DNA of 64,000 bases from Actinocatenispora comari (GTDB taxonomy: Bacteria; Actinomycetota; Actinomycetes; Mycobacteriales; Micromonosporaceae): assembly GCF_017312725.1 (NCBI RefSeq), contig NZ_BOPO01000133.1, forward strand, positions 19,929 through 83,928, written 5' to 3'. Positions 15,904 through 24,194 of this stretch are shown here, in pieces. A program made the translations under genes and the position numbers. The notes under the pieces are model-generated. The model made no database searches and was not told where the DNA came from. It saw only the letters and a list, made by a program, of their open reading frames with translations. The stretch's first letter is position 1. Each line of letters begins with the position of its first letter.

Positions 15904-16785
15904 ATGCAGGTCTTCGTCACCGGCGGTACCGGCACCATCGGCTCCGCCGTCGTCCCCGAACTGCTCGCCGCCGGGCACACCGTGCTCGCGCTGGCTCGCT
16001 CGGACACGTCCGCCCGGGCGCTCGCCGACGCCGGCGCCGCGGTGCTGCGCGGGCAGCTGAGCGACCGCGACGTGCTGCGCGCCGGCGCGGCCCGGTCCGA
16101 CGGCGTGATCAGCCTCGCGTTCGGCACCGACTACAGCACCGAGGAGGCACTCGCCCGGTCGATCGCCGAGGAGACCGCCGCGCTCACCGTGTTCAGCGAG
16201 GAGCTGGCCGGCAGCGACCGCCCGCTGGTCACCGTGTCAGGTACCCCCTGGGTGCCCGGGCGAGCCGCCACCGAGGCCGACCCGCTACCCACGGAGGGGC
16301 CGGTGGGCGGTCGCGGCCGGGCCGTCACCGCACTGCTGGAGCGGGCGTCCCGCGGGGTGCGCAGCGCCGCCGTCCGGCTGCCCCGCACGGTGCACGCCGA
16401 CGGCCGGGGCGGGTTCGCCGGGCTGCTGACCGAGCGGGCGCGCGCCACCGGGATCGTCGGCTACCCGGGTGACGGCACTCAGCGCTGGCCCGCGGTGCAC
16501 GCGCGCGACGCGGCGGTGCTGTTCCGGCTCGTGCTGGAGTCGGCGCCGGCGGGCAGTGCGTGGCACGCGGTCGCCGACGAGGGCGACGCGGTGCGCGACA
16601 TCGCGGCGGTCGTCGGCCGCCGGCTCGGCCTGCCGGTCGGGACGGTACCGGCGGAGAGCTTCGGGCCGTTCGGTCCGCTCTTCGCCCTGGACCAGCCGGC
16701 CACCAGCGTGCACACCCGCGAGGTGCTCGGTTGGCTGCCGCGCCATCCCGGCCTGCTCGCCGACCTGGAGAACCTGCGGCCCTGA
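15904..16785 (+). CDS. NAD(P)-binding SDR/NmrA-like reductase
   Basis: The product is 293 residues. The dinucleotide-binding start is VFVTGGTGTIGSAVVPELL. The usual YxxxK pair of extended SDRs is not evident: TVSGTPWVPG replaces the Ser segment, and no clear Tyr-Lys follows. It may be an atypical SDR that binds NADPH with a sensor or isomerase role. ATG 15904 follows GGGAG by six bases. Expression is probably controlled by the divergent TetR regulator. Confidence 0.88.
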   Translation: MQVFVTGGTGTIGSAVVPELLAAGHTVLALARSDTSARALADAGAAVLRGQLSDRDVLRAGAARSDGVISLAFGTDYSTEEALARSIAEETAALTVFSEELAGSDRPLVTVSGTPWVPGRAATEADPLPTEGPVGGRGRAVTALLERASRGVRSAAVRLPRTVHADGRGGFAGLLTERARATGIVGYPGDGTQRWPAVHARDAAVLFRLVLESAPAGSAWHAVADEGDAVRDIAAVVGRRLGLPVGTVPAESFGPFGPLFALDQPATSVHTREVLGWLPRHPGLLADLENLRP

Positions 16786-16973
16786 GCACCTCCGGCTCGC
16801 CGGTGGATCACCGGTCGCCGCCATCGTCGTCGGGGTGCCGGATGCGGTGCCCGGCGGTGAGCGCGGCAGCCAGCTCGGCCCCATGCCGCCGGTACGCGTG
16901 GTCGTCGGGCACGCCGGAGTCGTGGCGTCGCCGGGCGGCCGTGATCCGCGCCACCGGGCCGGTGCCACGGTGG

Positions 16974-17021
16974 TTATCGGAACGCTGTTCCGATAAAGTA
17001 ATCGGAACAGCGTTCCGCTAA
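16974..17021. promoter_or_regulatory. Pair of palindromic operators upstream of an alpha/beta hydrolase
   Basis: Site 1 (16974-16996) is TTATCGGAAC-GCT-GTTCCGATAA, a perfect 23-bp palindrome. Site 2 (17003-17017) is CGGAAC-AGC-GTTCCG with similar flanks. Centres are 25 bp apart. They have the look of TetR-family sites in a local AT-richer promoter. No regulator gene adjoins them; 16786-16973 holds no credible gene. Confidence 0.8.
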
Positions 17022-17057
17022 ATCGGCGGAGCCGTGCACCGGAAAGCAGCGGCAGCC

Positions 17058-17960
17058 ATGCCCACACCCCAGCTCGAACAGCAACTGATCGCGATCAAGC
17101 CGATCACCGTTCCGCGCCTCGACCGCGGCCTCGACCTGCAGGTCAAGGTGACCGCACCCAGGACCGGCCGGCGGCTGCCGGTGATCGTGTTCTCGCACGG
17201 CAACGCCTGGTCGATGGACGGCTACGAGCCGCTCGTCGACCGCTGGGCCGCGGCCGGCTTCGTCGTCGTCCAGCCCACCCACCTCGACTCCCGCCGCAAC
17301 GGCATCGGGCTCGACGATCCGCGGTACGGCACCATCTGGCGGGCCCGGATCGCCGATCTGCACGCGATCCTCGACCGGCTCGGCACGATCCTCGCCGAGG
17401 CGGACGGGCTGGACGCCCGGACCGACCTCGATCGGGTCGCCGTCGTCGGGCACTCCTGGGGCGCGCAGACCGTCGGTACCGTCCTCGGCGCGCGGGTGTT
17501 CGACGCGGCCGGCGTGCCGGGGGAGGACTTCCGCCACCCGGCGGCGCGGGCCGGCGTGCTGATCGCGGCGACGGGCACCGGTGACACGCTCACCCCGTTC
17601 GCGGCCGAGCACCTGCCGTTCATGCGGCCCGACTACACCACCCTGCGCGCGCCGGCGCTGGTCGTCGCCGGCGGCCGGGACCGCTCCGCGCTGTCCACCC
17701 GCGGGCCGGACTGGTTCACCGACGCGTACCACCTCGCCCCGGCGCCGAAGAGCCTGCTCACCGTCGCCGCCGGTGAGCACTCCCTGGGCGGCGTCGCCGG
17801 CGAGAGCGTCGCGGAGACCACCGACGAGGACCCGGACCGGGTCGCCCTGGTGGCGTCCGCGGTCACCGCGTACCTGCGTGCCGTGTTCGGGCTCGACCAG
17901 GACGGGTGGGCGGCGCTGCGGCGCGGGGCCGGTGACCGGTACGCCGTCGACGACAAGTGA
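17058..17960 (+). CDS. Alpha/beta hydrolase (platelet-activating-factor acetylhydrolase/chlorophyllase-like)
   Basis: The product is 300 residues. The oxyanion segment is PVIVFSHGNAWSMDGY, the nucleophile elbow VVGHSWGAQTVG (Ser), a later acid candidate lies in VVAGGRDRSALS, and the His in AGEHSLGG. The order is that of serine esterases of the dienelactone/PAF-acetylhydrolase type. ATG 17058 was taken; a GTG at 17034 would add 8 residues. Two palindromic operators lie just upstream. The 3' end is part of a tandem duplication (GDRYAVDDK is echoed as GDRYGIDD downstream). Confidence 0.9.
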   Translation: MPTPQLEQQLIAIKPITVPRLDRGLDLQVKVTAPRTGRRLPVIVFSHGNAWSMDGYEPLVDRWAAAGFVVVQPTHLDSRRNGIGLDDPRYGTIWRARIADLHAILDRLGTILAEADGLDARTDLDRVAVVGHSWGAQTVGTVLGARVFDAAGVPGEDFRHPAARAGVLIAATGTGDTLTPFAAEHLPFMRPDYTTLRAPALVVAGGRDRSALSTRGPDWFTDAYHLAPAPKSLLTVAAGEHSLGGVAGESVAETTDEDPDRVALVASAVTAYLRAVFGLDQDGWAALRRGAGDRYAVDDK

Positions 17961-18053
17961 CAGCGGGCGTCCCCGGTTTCACGACGGGGCGCGGTGACCG
18001 GTACGGCATCGACGACTAGCGCCGGTGGGGCGTCCGGGCTCACGACGGGGCGC
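17931..18053. repeat. 62-bp tandem duplication at the junction of convergent genes
   Basis: GGTGACCGGTACG starts at 17931 and again at 17993; the two copies stay alignable for about 62 bp, to the ACGACGGGGCG ends. Copy 1 holds the last codons and stop of the hydrolase; copy 2 repeats them outside the gene and ends inside the last codons of the minus-strand YrdC gene. Confidence 0.85.
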
Positions 18054-18717
18054 CGGTCGGGTGCGCCGACTCCCAGCGGCGCAACAGCTCGGCGAGGTAC
18101 TGCTCGGCGGTGCCGGCGAAGGTCGCGTCGTTGCTGCCCCGGCGGACCAGTTCGAGGGCGCGGTCCGGGCCGACCCGCAGCATCGTCGCCGAGCCGGACG
18201 GGATCGCCGGGTCGCGGTCCGGATCGCCGTCGACGACCAGCAGCCGGTCGTCGAACGCCGCGTTCGCCGCGCCGGCCGTGACCGCCACCGGGCCGCCGGT
18301 GCGGTTGGCGCTGCTGGCATAGAGGTGACCGTGCCGGTCGAGAAGCCCGCGGATCCGGGCGGGGAACCCGAGCATCAGGCCGAGCCAGCCCTTCGACGTG
18401 GACGGTCGCAACCAGGCCGGTGCGTCGTCGCCGACCGGAAGCAGCAGGTTGAGGGAGTGCTCGGCGGCGAGCCACCGGGCGAGGTCCCGGGTGTCCTCGT
18501 CGAGCAGCAGGAACGGTGTCACCGTCGCGAAGTCGGCGACCGCCGTACCGACGGGTTGGTCGGCCGGTCTGCCCTTCGCGAGGTTGACCGCCGCACCGTC
18601 GCGGCCGACCACGCCGTACGCGCGGGGCGGCGCGAACGGCACCACCACGGGCCGGCCCGCCGCCAGCTCGCTGTTCGCGGACCGGATTCCGGCCGCGGTT
18701 GCCGGCACGATGGGCAT
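18040..18717 (-). CDS. YrdC/Sua5-domain protein
   Basis: The product is 225 residues. It keeps the two nucleotide/RNA-binding signatures of the fold: NLAKGRPADQPVG (K-x-R) near residue 45 and LYASSANRTGGP near 135. Sua5/YrdC enzymes make threonylcarbamoyl-AMP for tRNA t6A37; this copy has the domain but diverges enough that another carbamoyl-type role is possible. ATG 18717 has GGAGGTG upstream. It stands alone and convergent with the hydrolase. Confidence 0.85.
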   Translation of the reverse strand: MPIVPATAAGIRSANSELAAGRPVVVPFAPPRAYGVVGRDGAAVNLAKGRPADQPVGTAVADFATVTPFLLLDEDTRDLARWLAAEHSLNLLLPVGDDAPAWLRPSTSKGWLGLMLGFPARIRGLLDRHGHLYASSANRTGGPVAVTAGAANAAFDDRLLVVDGDPDRDPAIPSGSATMLRVGPDRALELVRRGSNDATFAGTAEQYLAELLRRWESAHPTGAPS

Positions 18718-18948
18718 GACGGTCACCTCCGAGCGACGGGGCGTCAACGGAAGGGTCTCAGAGCGGCCGGCGGCTGCCGCGGGCCGCACCGTGCCGGCGG
18801 TTCGCGCGGACGCCGGGTGCGCCGGTCGGACCGGCCGGTGCGTCGTCGCCGAACTCACAGAGGTTCGTCGCTAGCCGGGACGCCGCGACGTCTGTCACCA
18901 TATCCGCAGCGACGGCCGTCGATCTGTTGCAAAGAGCAGATCGGCTGG

Positions 18949-18967
18949 TTAGGTTAGCCTTTCCTGA
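18949..18967 (+). promoter_or_regulatory. IdeR/DtxR-type iron box
   Basis: TTAGGTTAGCCTTTCCTGA matches the 19-bp iron-box consensus (TTAGGTTAGSCTAACCTAA) at 16 of 19 positions. It lies 37 bp upstream of the first ferritin-like gene. Iron-loaded IdeR/DmdR would repress the pair. The other part of the 286-bp gap (18718-18948) shows no gene. Confidence 0.85.
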
Positions 18968-19003
18968 AGGTTCAAGTGCGGTGGTGGCCGCCGGGGGTGG
19001 CCG

Positions 19004-19852
19004 GTGACTGGTGCGATCGGTTCCGACGACGCGGTGCGGGCGCTCGACGCCCGGCTGCGCGCGCACGCCTCCGCGGCCGACGAGGTGCACGACCCCATCG
19101 AGTACCCGACCGCGCCGGTGGCGAACCCGCAGTTCGCCGCCGCGGTACGGGCCGTGGCCCGGCTGGAGCGGTCCACGATCCCGCGGCTGCGCCGGATGCT
19201 CGTCTCGCCGACTCACCTGGACGCGCGACTGACCGCGTTCTTCTCCACCTGGGCCTACGAGCGGTACTGGATCGCCGACCGGCTCGACCAGCTCGGCGCC
19301 GCCCACGCGGGCGACGGCACCGCCGGTATCCCGGCCGACGGTGCGGAGCCGCCCGTCGATCGGGCCGCACTGCGCCGGGACCGGCGCGAGCGGGTGTGGC
19401 TGCTCGGTACGGCGATCGCCACCAACCTGGTCGGCCCGCCGATGGTCGCCGTGCACGTCCTGCAGTGCCTGGTCGACGAGTGGGTGCTCGACGAGGTGTA
19501 CGCGGCGTTGACCGCCGAGGTGCCGGACGACCGGTCGGCCGAGGTGGTCGCGGACATCCGGCGGGTGAAGGCCGAGCACGCCGAGATCCTGCGGCTGGCG
19601 TTCGCGCTGCGACTGCCGGAGCGGGGGAACGGACGGCGGCTGGTCGCCCTGGCACTGCGCCGGATCGGCTGGCCGGCCGACGCCGGGCTCGGCGCCGCGC
19701 ACCTGCGCGCGCTGCGCCGGCTGGTACGCGGCGACCCCGGGAGCCTCTCCCGCATCACGGAACGGATCAACGCGCTCGGCCTCGGCGGGTACCGGGTCGC
19801 GCTGCTGGCACCGAGGCGCAGCACCGTCCTGCGCATCCGAAGGGTGAAGTGA
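19004..19852 (+). CDS. Ferritin-like-fold protein with degraded diiron site (pseudoenzyme paralogue)
   Basis: The product is 282 residues, clearly homologous to the next gene: LERSTIPRLRRMLVSPTHLD aligns to IEFHTVCYMRDMLMTPSQVD, and STWAYERYWI to TIWNREEYWH. Metal ligands are partly lost: the ExxH of helix 2 has become R87/I90, and the second His is replaced by Glu (EHAE at 191-194), while E55, E159 and E191 remain. It probably partners or regulates the intact paralogue. GTG 19004. It follows the iron box directly and ends two bases before the next ATG. Confidence 0.82.
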   Translation: MTGAIGSDDAVRALDARLRAHASAADEVHDPIEYPTAPVANPQFAAAVRAVARLERSTIPRLRRMLVSPTHLDARLTAFFSTWAYERYWIADRLDQLGAAHAGDGTAGIPADGAEPPVDRAALRRDRRERVWLLGTAIATNLVGPPMVAVHVLQCLVDEWVLDEVYAALTAEVPDDRSAEVVADIRRVKAEHAEILRLAFALRLPERGNGRRLVALALRRIGWPADAGLGAAHLRALRRLVRGDPGSLSRITERINALGLGGYRVALLAPRRSTVLRIRRVK

Positions 19853-19854
19853 CC

Positions 19855-20658
19855 ATGGCGTTCGACACCACGAAGTTTGCCCGCGACTCCAGACGGATGG
19901 ACTGGCAGGATCTCGACTTCGCCAGCTTCCGCACCGATCCGCTGCCCCCGGAGACGCTGCGCTGCCTGCGGTACATGTGCGACATCGAGTTCCACACCGT
20001 CTGCTACATGCGCGACATGCTGATGACCCCGTCCCAGGTCGACGGCGAGGTCAACACGTTCATGACGATCTGGAACCGGGAGGAGTACTGGCACGGCGAG
20101 GCGCTCGCCGCGGTACTCGGCGAGCACGGCATCACCGTCGACTACGACGCGCTGAAGGCCACCCGGTTGCGCGCCGGCTGGAAGGACAAGCTGGCCCCGG
20201 TCCGGCAGGCGCTGGCCGGGATGCTCGTCGGCGCCGACTTCATCGCCGTACACATGAGCTGGGGTGCGGCGAACGAGTGGTCGGCGGCGGCCGCGTACCA
20301 GCGGCTCGCGGCGATGGAGTCGCACCCGGCGCTGAGCCCGTTGCTGCGCCGGATCGCCAAGCAGGAGACCCGGCACGTGGCGTTCTACGCCTCGCAGGCA
20401 CGTCGCCGGCTGGAACGCAGCCGCAAGGCGCAACTGCTCACCCGGTACGCGCTGCGCAAGTTCTGGGGCCCGGTCGGCTCCGGCGTGATGCCCGACGCGG
20501 AGGTCACCCACGTGATGGGCCACCTGTTCGCCGGAGCCGCCGGTGGTGAGCAGATCGACCGGATCGACGGGCACATCGGCAACCTGCCCGGGATGAAGGG
20601 GCTGACGATCCTGCGGGACGCGTTCAGGTCGCGCCGGATCCCGCTGGGAGCCCACTGA
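19855..20658 (+). CDS. Ferritin-like diiron protein
   Basis: The product is 267 residues, all-helical. Ligands fit a diiron carboxylate site: E45, E77xxH80 (EEYWH), E141 (NEW) and E171xxH174 (ETRH). This pattern is shared by desaturase/ferritin-like oxidases. There is no membrane segment. Being iron-regulated and paired with a degenerate copy, it may be an iron- or oxygen-handling enzyme tied to iron starvation, perhaps to siderophore chemistry; the substrate is unknown. ATG 19855 has GAAGGGTGA upstream. Confidence 0.85.
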   Translation: MAFDTTKFARDSRRMDWQDLDFASFRTDPLPPETLRCLRYMCDIEFHTVCYMRDMLMTPSQVDGEVNTFMTIWNREEYWHGEALAAVLGEHGITVDYDALKATRLRAGWKDKLAPVRQALAGMLVGADFIAVHMSWGAANEWSAAAAYQRLAAMESHPALSPLLRRIAKQETRHVAFYASQARRRLERSRKAQLLTRYALRKFWGPVGSGVMPDAEVTHVMGHLFAGAAGGEQIDRIDGHIGNLPGMKGLTILRDAFRSRRIPLGAH

Positions 20659-20685
20659 TCCCGCCGGCGCCGGGGTGACTCCCGG

Positions 20686-21039
20686 TCAGGACAGCCAGCG
20701 CAGCGCGGCGTCGGCGCAGTCGTCCGGCGTGCTGTCGAACGCGATCGCCGCGGCCGGCGCGTGCCGCCGGACCAGGTTGATCACCCGCTCGAACAGCTCC
20801 AGCAGCGGTTCGTAGGTGCGGATCCCGGCCCCGATCACCACGCACTCGTAGTCGCCGCCGCGCAGTGCCGCGGTGATCGTGGCCTCCGGGGAGTCGTCGA
20901 GGTCGACCAGGCACCAGTCGGCGTCCACGTCGAGTGCCCGGGCGCGCTCCTTCCCCCGGGCGATCGCCGCCAGCACCGGCTCCGGATCCCAACCGTGCAG
21001 CCGGGCCGGATCTAACCCCACCACCAGTACCCGTCCCAT
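20686..21039 (-). CDS. Conserved small alpha/beta protein, function unknown
   Basis: The product is 117 residues with alternating strands and helices: GRVLVVGLDPARLHGWDP at the start, CLVDLDDSPEATITAAL, VVIGAGIRTYEPLLELFERV, and IAFDSTPDDCADAAL. It looks like a compact Rossmann-like fold without a glycine-rich nucleotide loop. No catalytic motif is recognised. ATG 21039 is preceded by GGAGGTG. It lies 37 bp after the aldo-keto reductase gene and may be cotranscribed with it. Confidence 0.8.
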   Translation of the reverse strand: MGRVLVVGLDPARLHGWDPEPVLAAIARGKERARALDVDADWCLVDLDDSPEATITAALRGGDYECVVIGAGIRTYEPLLELFERVINLVRRHAPAAAIAFDSTPDDCADAALRWLS

Positions 21040-21076
21040 CGCGCACCTCCCGCCCCATCGTCCCGCGGCCGGTGGG

Positions 21077-22063
21077 TCAGGGGCGGGTCGGTTCGTCGAT
21101 CGGCAGATCGGTGGAGTGGGTGGGTGCCGCATCGAGGGCGGCGAGGGCGTCGTCGGGGAGCTCGACGCTGCCGGCGGCGATGTTGGCCGCCAGGTGCTCG
21201 ATGCTCGCCGTACCGGGGATGAGCAGGGTGTTGGCGGAGTGCCGGAGCAGCCAGGCCAGGCCGACCTGGGCGGCGGTGACGCCGAGCGACTCGGCGACGG
21301 CGACGACGGCCGGTACGTCCGCGACGTGGGTCATGCCCGGGAACGCGCCGCCGAGCGGGAAGAACGGTACCCAGGCGATCTGCTCGGCCTGGCACAGCCG
21401 CAGCGTCGCCTCGTCGTCCCGGGCGACCAGGCTGTACGCGTTCTGCACGCAGACGATGCCCGCCGGCAGCGCCCGGCGCAGCTCGTCCTCGGTCACCCCG
21501 CTGAGCCCGATGGCGCCGATCTTGCCCTCGTCGCGCAGCGCGGTCATCGCGGCGAGCTGGTCGTCCAGCGCGACCACCTGGTCGCCGGTGGCGCGGATCC
21601 GGGGGCCGTTGTCGCCGAGCCGGCGCAGGTTGACCACCGGGATCTGGTCCAGGCCGAGGCTGCGCAGGTTGTCCTCGACGCTGGCGCGCAGTTGCTCGGG
21701 CCGCTGGGCGGGACGGATCGGGATGCGGGCGCCCGGATCGGGGTCGGCGCCGACCTTGGTGACGACCACGATGCCGTCCGCCGGCCGGTACGCGTCGCGG
21801 ATCAGCTCGTTGACGTACCCGTCGCCGTAGAACTGCGCGGTGTCGACGTGGTCGGCGCCGAGCTCGGCCGCTCGGCGCAGTACGGCGAGGGCACCGGCAC
21901 GGTCGTCGGGCAGCCGGTCCAGCTGCATCGCGCCGTACCCGATGCGGGAGACGGTGTGCCGGCCGAGCGTCCCGGCCCCGCCGGCGTGCGGCGCGCCGAG
22001 TCGGGTCCGGTCGGCGGCGGCCTGGTGGCTCGTGCCGGCTGGGTACGGACGGTTCGTGGGCAT
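21077..22063 (-). CDS. Aldo/keto reductase
   Basis: The product is 328 residues with a TIM-barrel AKR fold. DHVDTAQFYGDGYVNELI carries the catalytic Asp and Tyr, VVVTKVGAD the catalytic Lys; the usual His strand here reads VVNLRRLGD, so the fourth tetrad residue looks replaced. The NADPH-binding end has LLIPGTASIEHLAANI. ATG 22063 has GGAGGTCGCC upstream. It is divergent from a TetR gene with an operator between, so it is probably induced by that regulator's ligand. Confidence 0.93.
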   Translation of the reverse strand: MPTNRPYPAGTSHQAAADRTRLGAPHAGGAGTLGRHTVSRIGYGAMQLDRLPDDRAGALAVLRRAAELGADHVDTAQFYGDGYVNELIRDAYRPADGIVVVTKVGADPDPGARIPIRPAQRPEQLRASVEDNLRSLGLDQIPVVNLRRLGDNGPRIRATGDQVVALDDQLAAMTALRDEGKIGAIGLSGVTEDELRRALPAGIVCVQNAYSLVARDDEATLRLCQAEQIAWVPFFPLGGAFPGMTHVADVPAVVAVAESLGVTAAQVGLAWLLRHSANTLLIPGTASIEHLAANIAAGSVELPDDALAALDAAPTHSTDLPIDEPTRP

Positions 22064-22092
22064 GGCGACCTCCGGTGTGCGACGATGGACCT

Positions 22093-22149
22093 AAGCGGAA
22101 TTACCTCCGCTTCATCGACGGTAGCACTGTTCTGGAGGTGCCTCCGCTT
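22093..22149. promoter_or_regulatory. TetR-type operator between divergent aldo-keto reductase and TetR genes
   Basis: AAGCGGA (22093-22099) is inverted as TCCGCTT (22106-22112) around six bases. The right half-site CCTCCGCTT recurs at 22141-22149, just at the TetR start codon, next to GGAGG-TG-CCTCC (22134-22145). This is consistent with autoregulation plus control of the reductase. Confidence 0.7.
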
Positions 22150-22739
22150 TGGCTGGGGAGAAATCCGGGGAGAAGACCGCCCGGGCGCCGCGCGCCGACG
22201 CGCAGCGCAACCGGGACAAGCTGGTCCGCGCCGCCCGGGCGGCGTTCGCCGACGCCGACGGTCCGGTACCGCTGGAGGACATCGCCCGCGACGCCGGCGT
22301 CGGCGTCGGCACCCTGTACCGCAACTTCCCGACCCGGGAGGCGCTGGTCGAGGCGGTGTACGCGAGCGAGCTGGCGGCGCTCACCGACAGCGCCGACGAG
22401 CTGCTGGAAAGGCATCCGCCGGACGTGGCGCTGCGGGCCTGGATGGGCGGGTACGCGCGGTTCTTCGCCGCGAAGCGGGGGATGGCCGACACCCTGCGTG
22501 CCGGCTGGGCCAGCGGCCGGATCGCCACGCCGAACACCCGGGAACGGCTCAGCGTCGCCATGGGACGCATCCTCGACGCCGGCGCCGCCGCCGGCGTGCT
22601 GCGCGCCGACGCCGACCCGTACGACGTGACCACGATGCTGCTGGGCAGCTTCCTCGCGACCGCCTCCGGCGACAACGCGGACCGCATCGACCCGATGCTC
22701 GACCTGCTCGTCGACGCGCTCCGCCCGCCCCGAGCCTGA
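22149..22739 (+). CDS. TetR-family repressor
   Basis: The product is 196 residues. HTH runs from about 15 to 60 with IARDAGVGVGTLYRNFPTREALV; the ligand domain is helical, with the AAGVLRADADPYDVTTML region typical of SACE_7040-like TetR regulators. No ATG or GTG fits; TTG at 22149 is the likely start, about ten bases after GGAGG. It is divergent from the aldo-keto reductase, the likely target. Confidence 0.92.
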   Translation: MAGEKSGEKTARAPRADAQRNRDKLVRAARAAFADADGPVPLEDIARDAGVGVGTLYRNFPTREALVEAVYASELAALTDSADELLERHPPDVALRAWMGGYARFFAAKRGMADTLRAGWASGRIATPNTRERLSVAMGRILDAGAAAGVLRADADPYDVTTMLLGSFLATASGDNADRIDPMLDLLVDALRPPRA

Positions 22740-22815
22740 CCATCGCCGCGCCGCCGGGGCCGGCAACGGGTTACCGTGAGCCGGTCGCGACCGGTGGTGC
22801 CGCGACGGTACGGGG

Positions 22816-23979
22816 GTGGCGGTGTTCGGCCTCGGCGGAGTGCGTACGGGTGGGGGCAACCGGCGTCGGCCGGTTCCGGTGCGGCGGGTGGCGGTCTCGG
22901 CGGCGGGCGCGCTGACGCTCCTGGTGCTGGCGGCCGGTTGCGGCGGCGAGCCGGCGGACGGTGCCCGGCCCGGTGCCGCGCCGGGCGCGTCGCGGTCCGG
23001 CGGCCACCCCGGCTCGCCGGACAAGCGCCAGCCGGAGGGCGCGTCGGTGGCGCCGAGCGCGTCCTGCGGTGTCGACGCGAACCTCGTCCCGAGCTGCGGC
23101 GCCTGGTTGGGGATCTGGCCGCGTACCACCGCGTCCGGCGCGAAGAGCACCGACCTGCGCGGCAACCTGGCCGGCATCGAGCGCCGGCTGGGGCAGCCGA
23201 TCACGCTGGTCAGCCGGTACTACGGGTGGAACCAGCTGCCCGCGGACGCCACCGACCAGGCGTGGCGCGACTCCGATCACCTGGTGCTGATGGATCTGCG
23301 GGCCCGTGACTTCGGCACCGACCGGTACACCTCGTGGGCGTCGATCGCCGCCGGCGACCACGATGCGTACCTGCGGAAGGTGGGCCGGCGGCTGGCCGAC
23401 TACGGCGCGCCGGTGCTGTTCTCGTTCAACCAGGAGCCGGAGCAGGAGCTGGAGCGGGGCAGCTCGGTCGCGGGCAGCGCGAAGGACTTCGCCGCCGCGT
23501 ACCGGCACGTGCACGACGTGGTGGTCGCCGCCGGCGCGCACAACGTGCGCTTCGTGTGGTGGGTGATGGGCTCGATGGGCCACACCGCCTGGTACCCGGA
23601 CCTGTACCCGGGCGACGGGTACGTCGACTGGGTCAGCTACGACCCGTACGACTTCAACACCTGCCACCGCACCGACCCCGAGACGCCGGCACAGTCGGTA
23701 CTGCCGTTCCTGCACTGGCTGGCGCACAGCGGCCTGGGCGACGGCAAGCCGGTCATGCTGTCGGAGTTCGGCTCGAACGGGTCGGCCCGCGGCGACTGGT
23801 ACCGCGGGCTCGGCGAGCTGGTGCGCAAGACCACCCGGATCCGCGGCCTGATCTCGTTCGACTCGTCGGTCGCCGGCTGTGACACCCGGGTCACCAGCAC
23901 CGACGACAACTGGTCCGGTTTCCGGTCGATCGCCACCGATCCGTACTTTCGCCCGCCCTACCCCGGTGGTGCCCGCTGA
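22816..23979 (+). CDS. Lipoprotein glycoside hydrolase, GH26-like
   Basis: The product is 387 residues. A lipoprotein signal ends at LVLAAGCGG (lipobox Cys about residue 42), followed by a Pro/Gly/Ser linker and a (beta/alpha)8 domain. FSFNQEPEQELE has the acid/base Glu in the GH26-type N-x-E-P context; VMLSEFGSNG has the nucleophile Glu. WVSYDPYDFN lies between. It probably cuts a beta-glycan such as mannan at the cell surface. Position at the head of the exopolysaccharide locus suggests it trims or releases the polymer. GTG 22816. Confidence 0.87.
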   Translation: MAVFGLGGVRTGGGNRRRPVPVRRVAVSAAGALTLLVLAAGCGGEPADGARPGAAPGASRSGGHPGSPDKRQPEGASVAPSASCGVDANLVPSCGAWLGIWPRTTASGAKSTDLRGNLAGIERRLGQPITLVSRYYGWNQLPADATDQAWRDSDHLVLMDLRARDFGTDRYTSWASIAAGDHDAYLRKVGRRLADYGAPVLFSFNQEPEQELERGSSVAGSAKDFAAAYRHVHDVVVAAGAHNVRFVWWVMGSMGHTAWYPDLYPGDGYVDWVSYDPYDFNTCHRTDPETPAQSVLPFLHWLAHSGLGDGKPVMLSEFGSNGSARGDWYRGLGELVRKTTRIRGLISFDSSVAGCDTRVTSTDDNWSGFRSIATDPYFRPPYPGGAR

Positions 23980-24007
23980 CCGGGCCCTACCGGTGGCGGT
24001 GGTGCAT

Positions 24008-24032
24008 CGACAGGACCGGAGCGGTCGTGTCG
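24008..24032 (+). terminator. Hairpin after the GH26-like gene
   Basis: CGACAGGACCG (24008-24018) and CGGTCGTGTCG (24022-24032) pair at 10 of 11 positions around GAG, 29 bp after the stop. It is a U-tract-less actinobacterial-type terminator candidate. The rest of the 215-bp gap to 24195 shows no gene. Confidence 0.6.
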
Positions 24033-24194
24033 CATCACCGACAGTGCGTTCTTACTGACCGAATGGTGGATTCCGGGAACGTACCGAGGTTTGCGAAGGT
24101 GCGCTGAGCGGCCCGACAGGACCTCTCGTGGTGCGCGCCGGCCGGGTCATCGGCGTCACGCGCGCCGTCACACCAGACGCTGGAGGCGCGTCCC

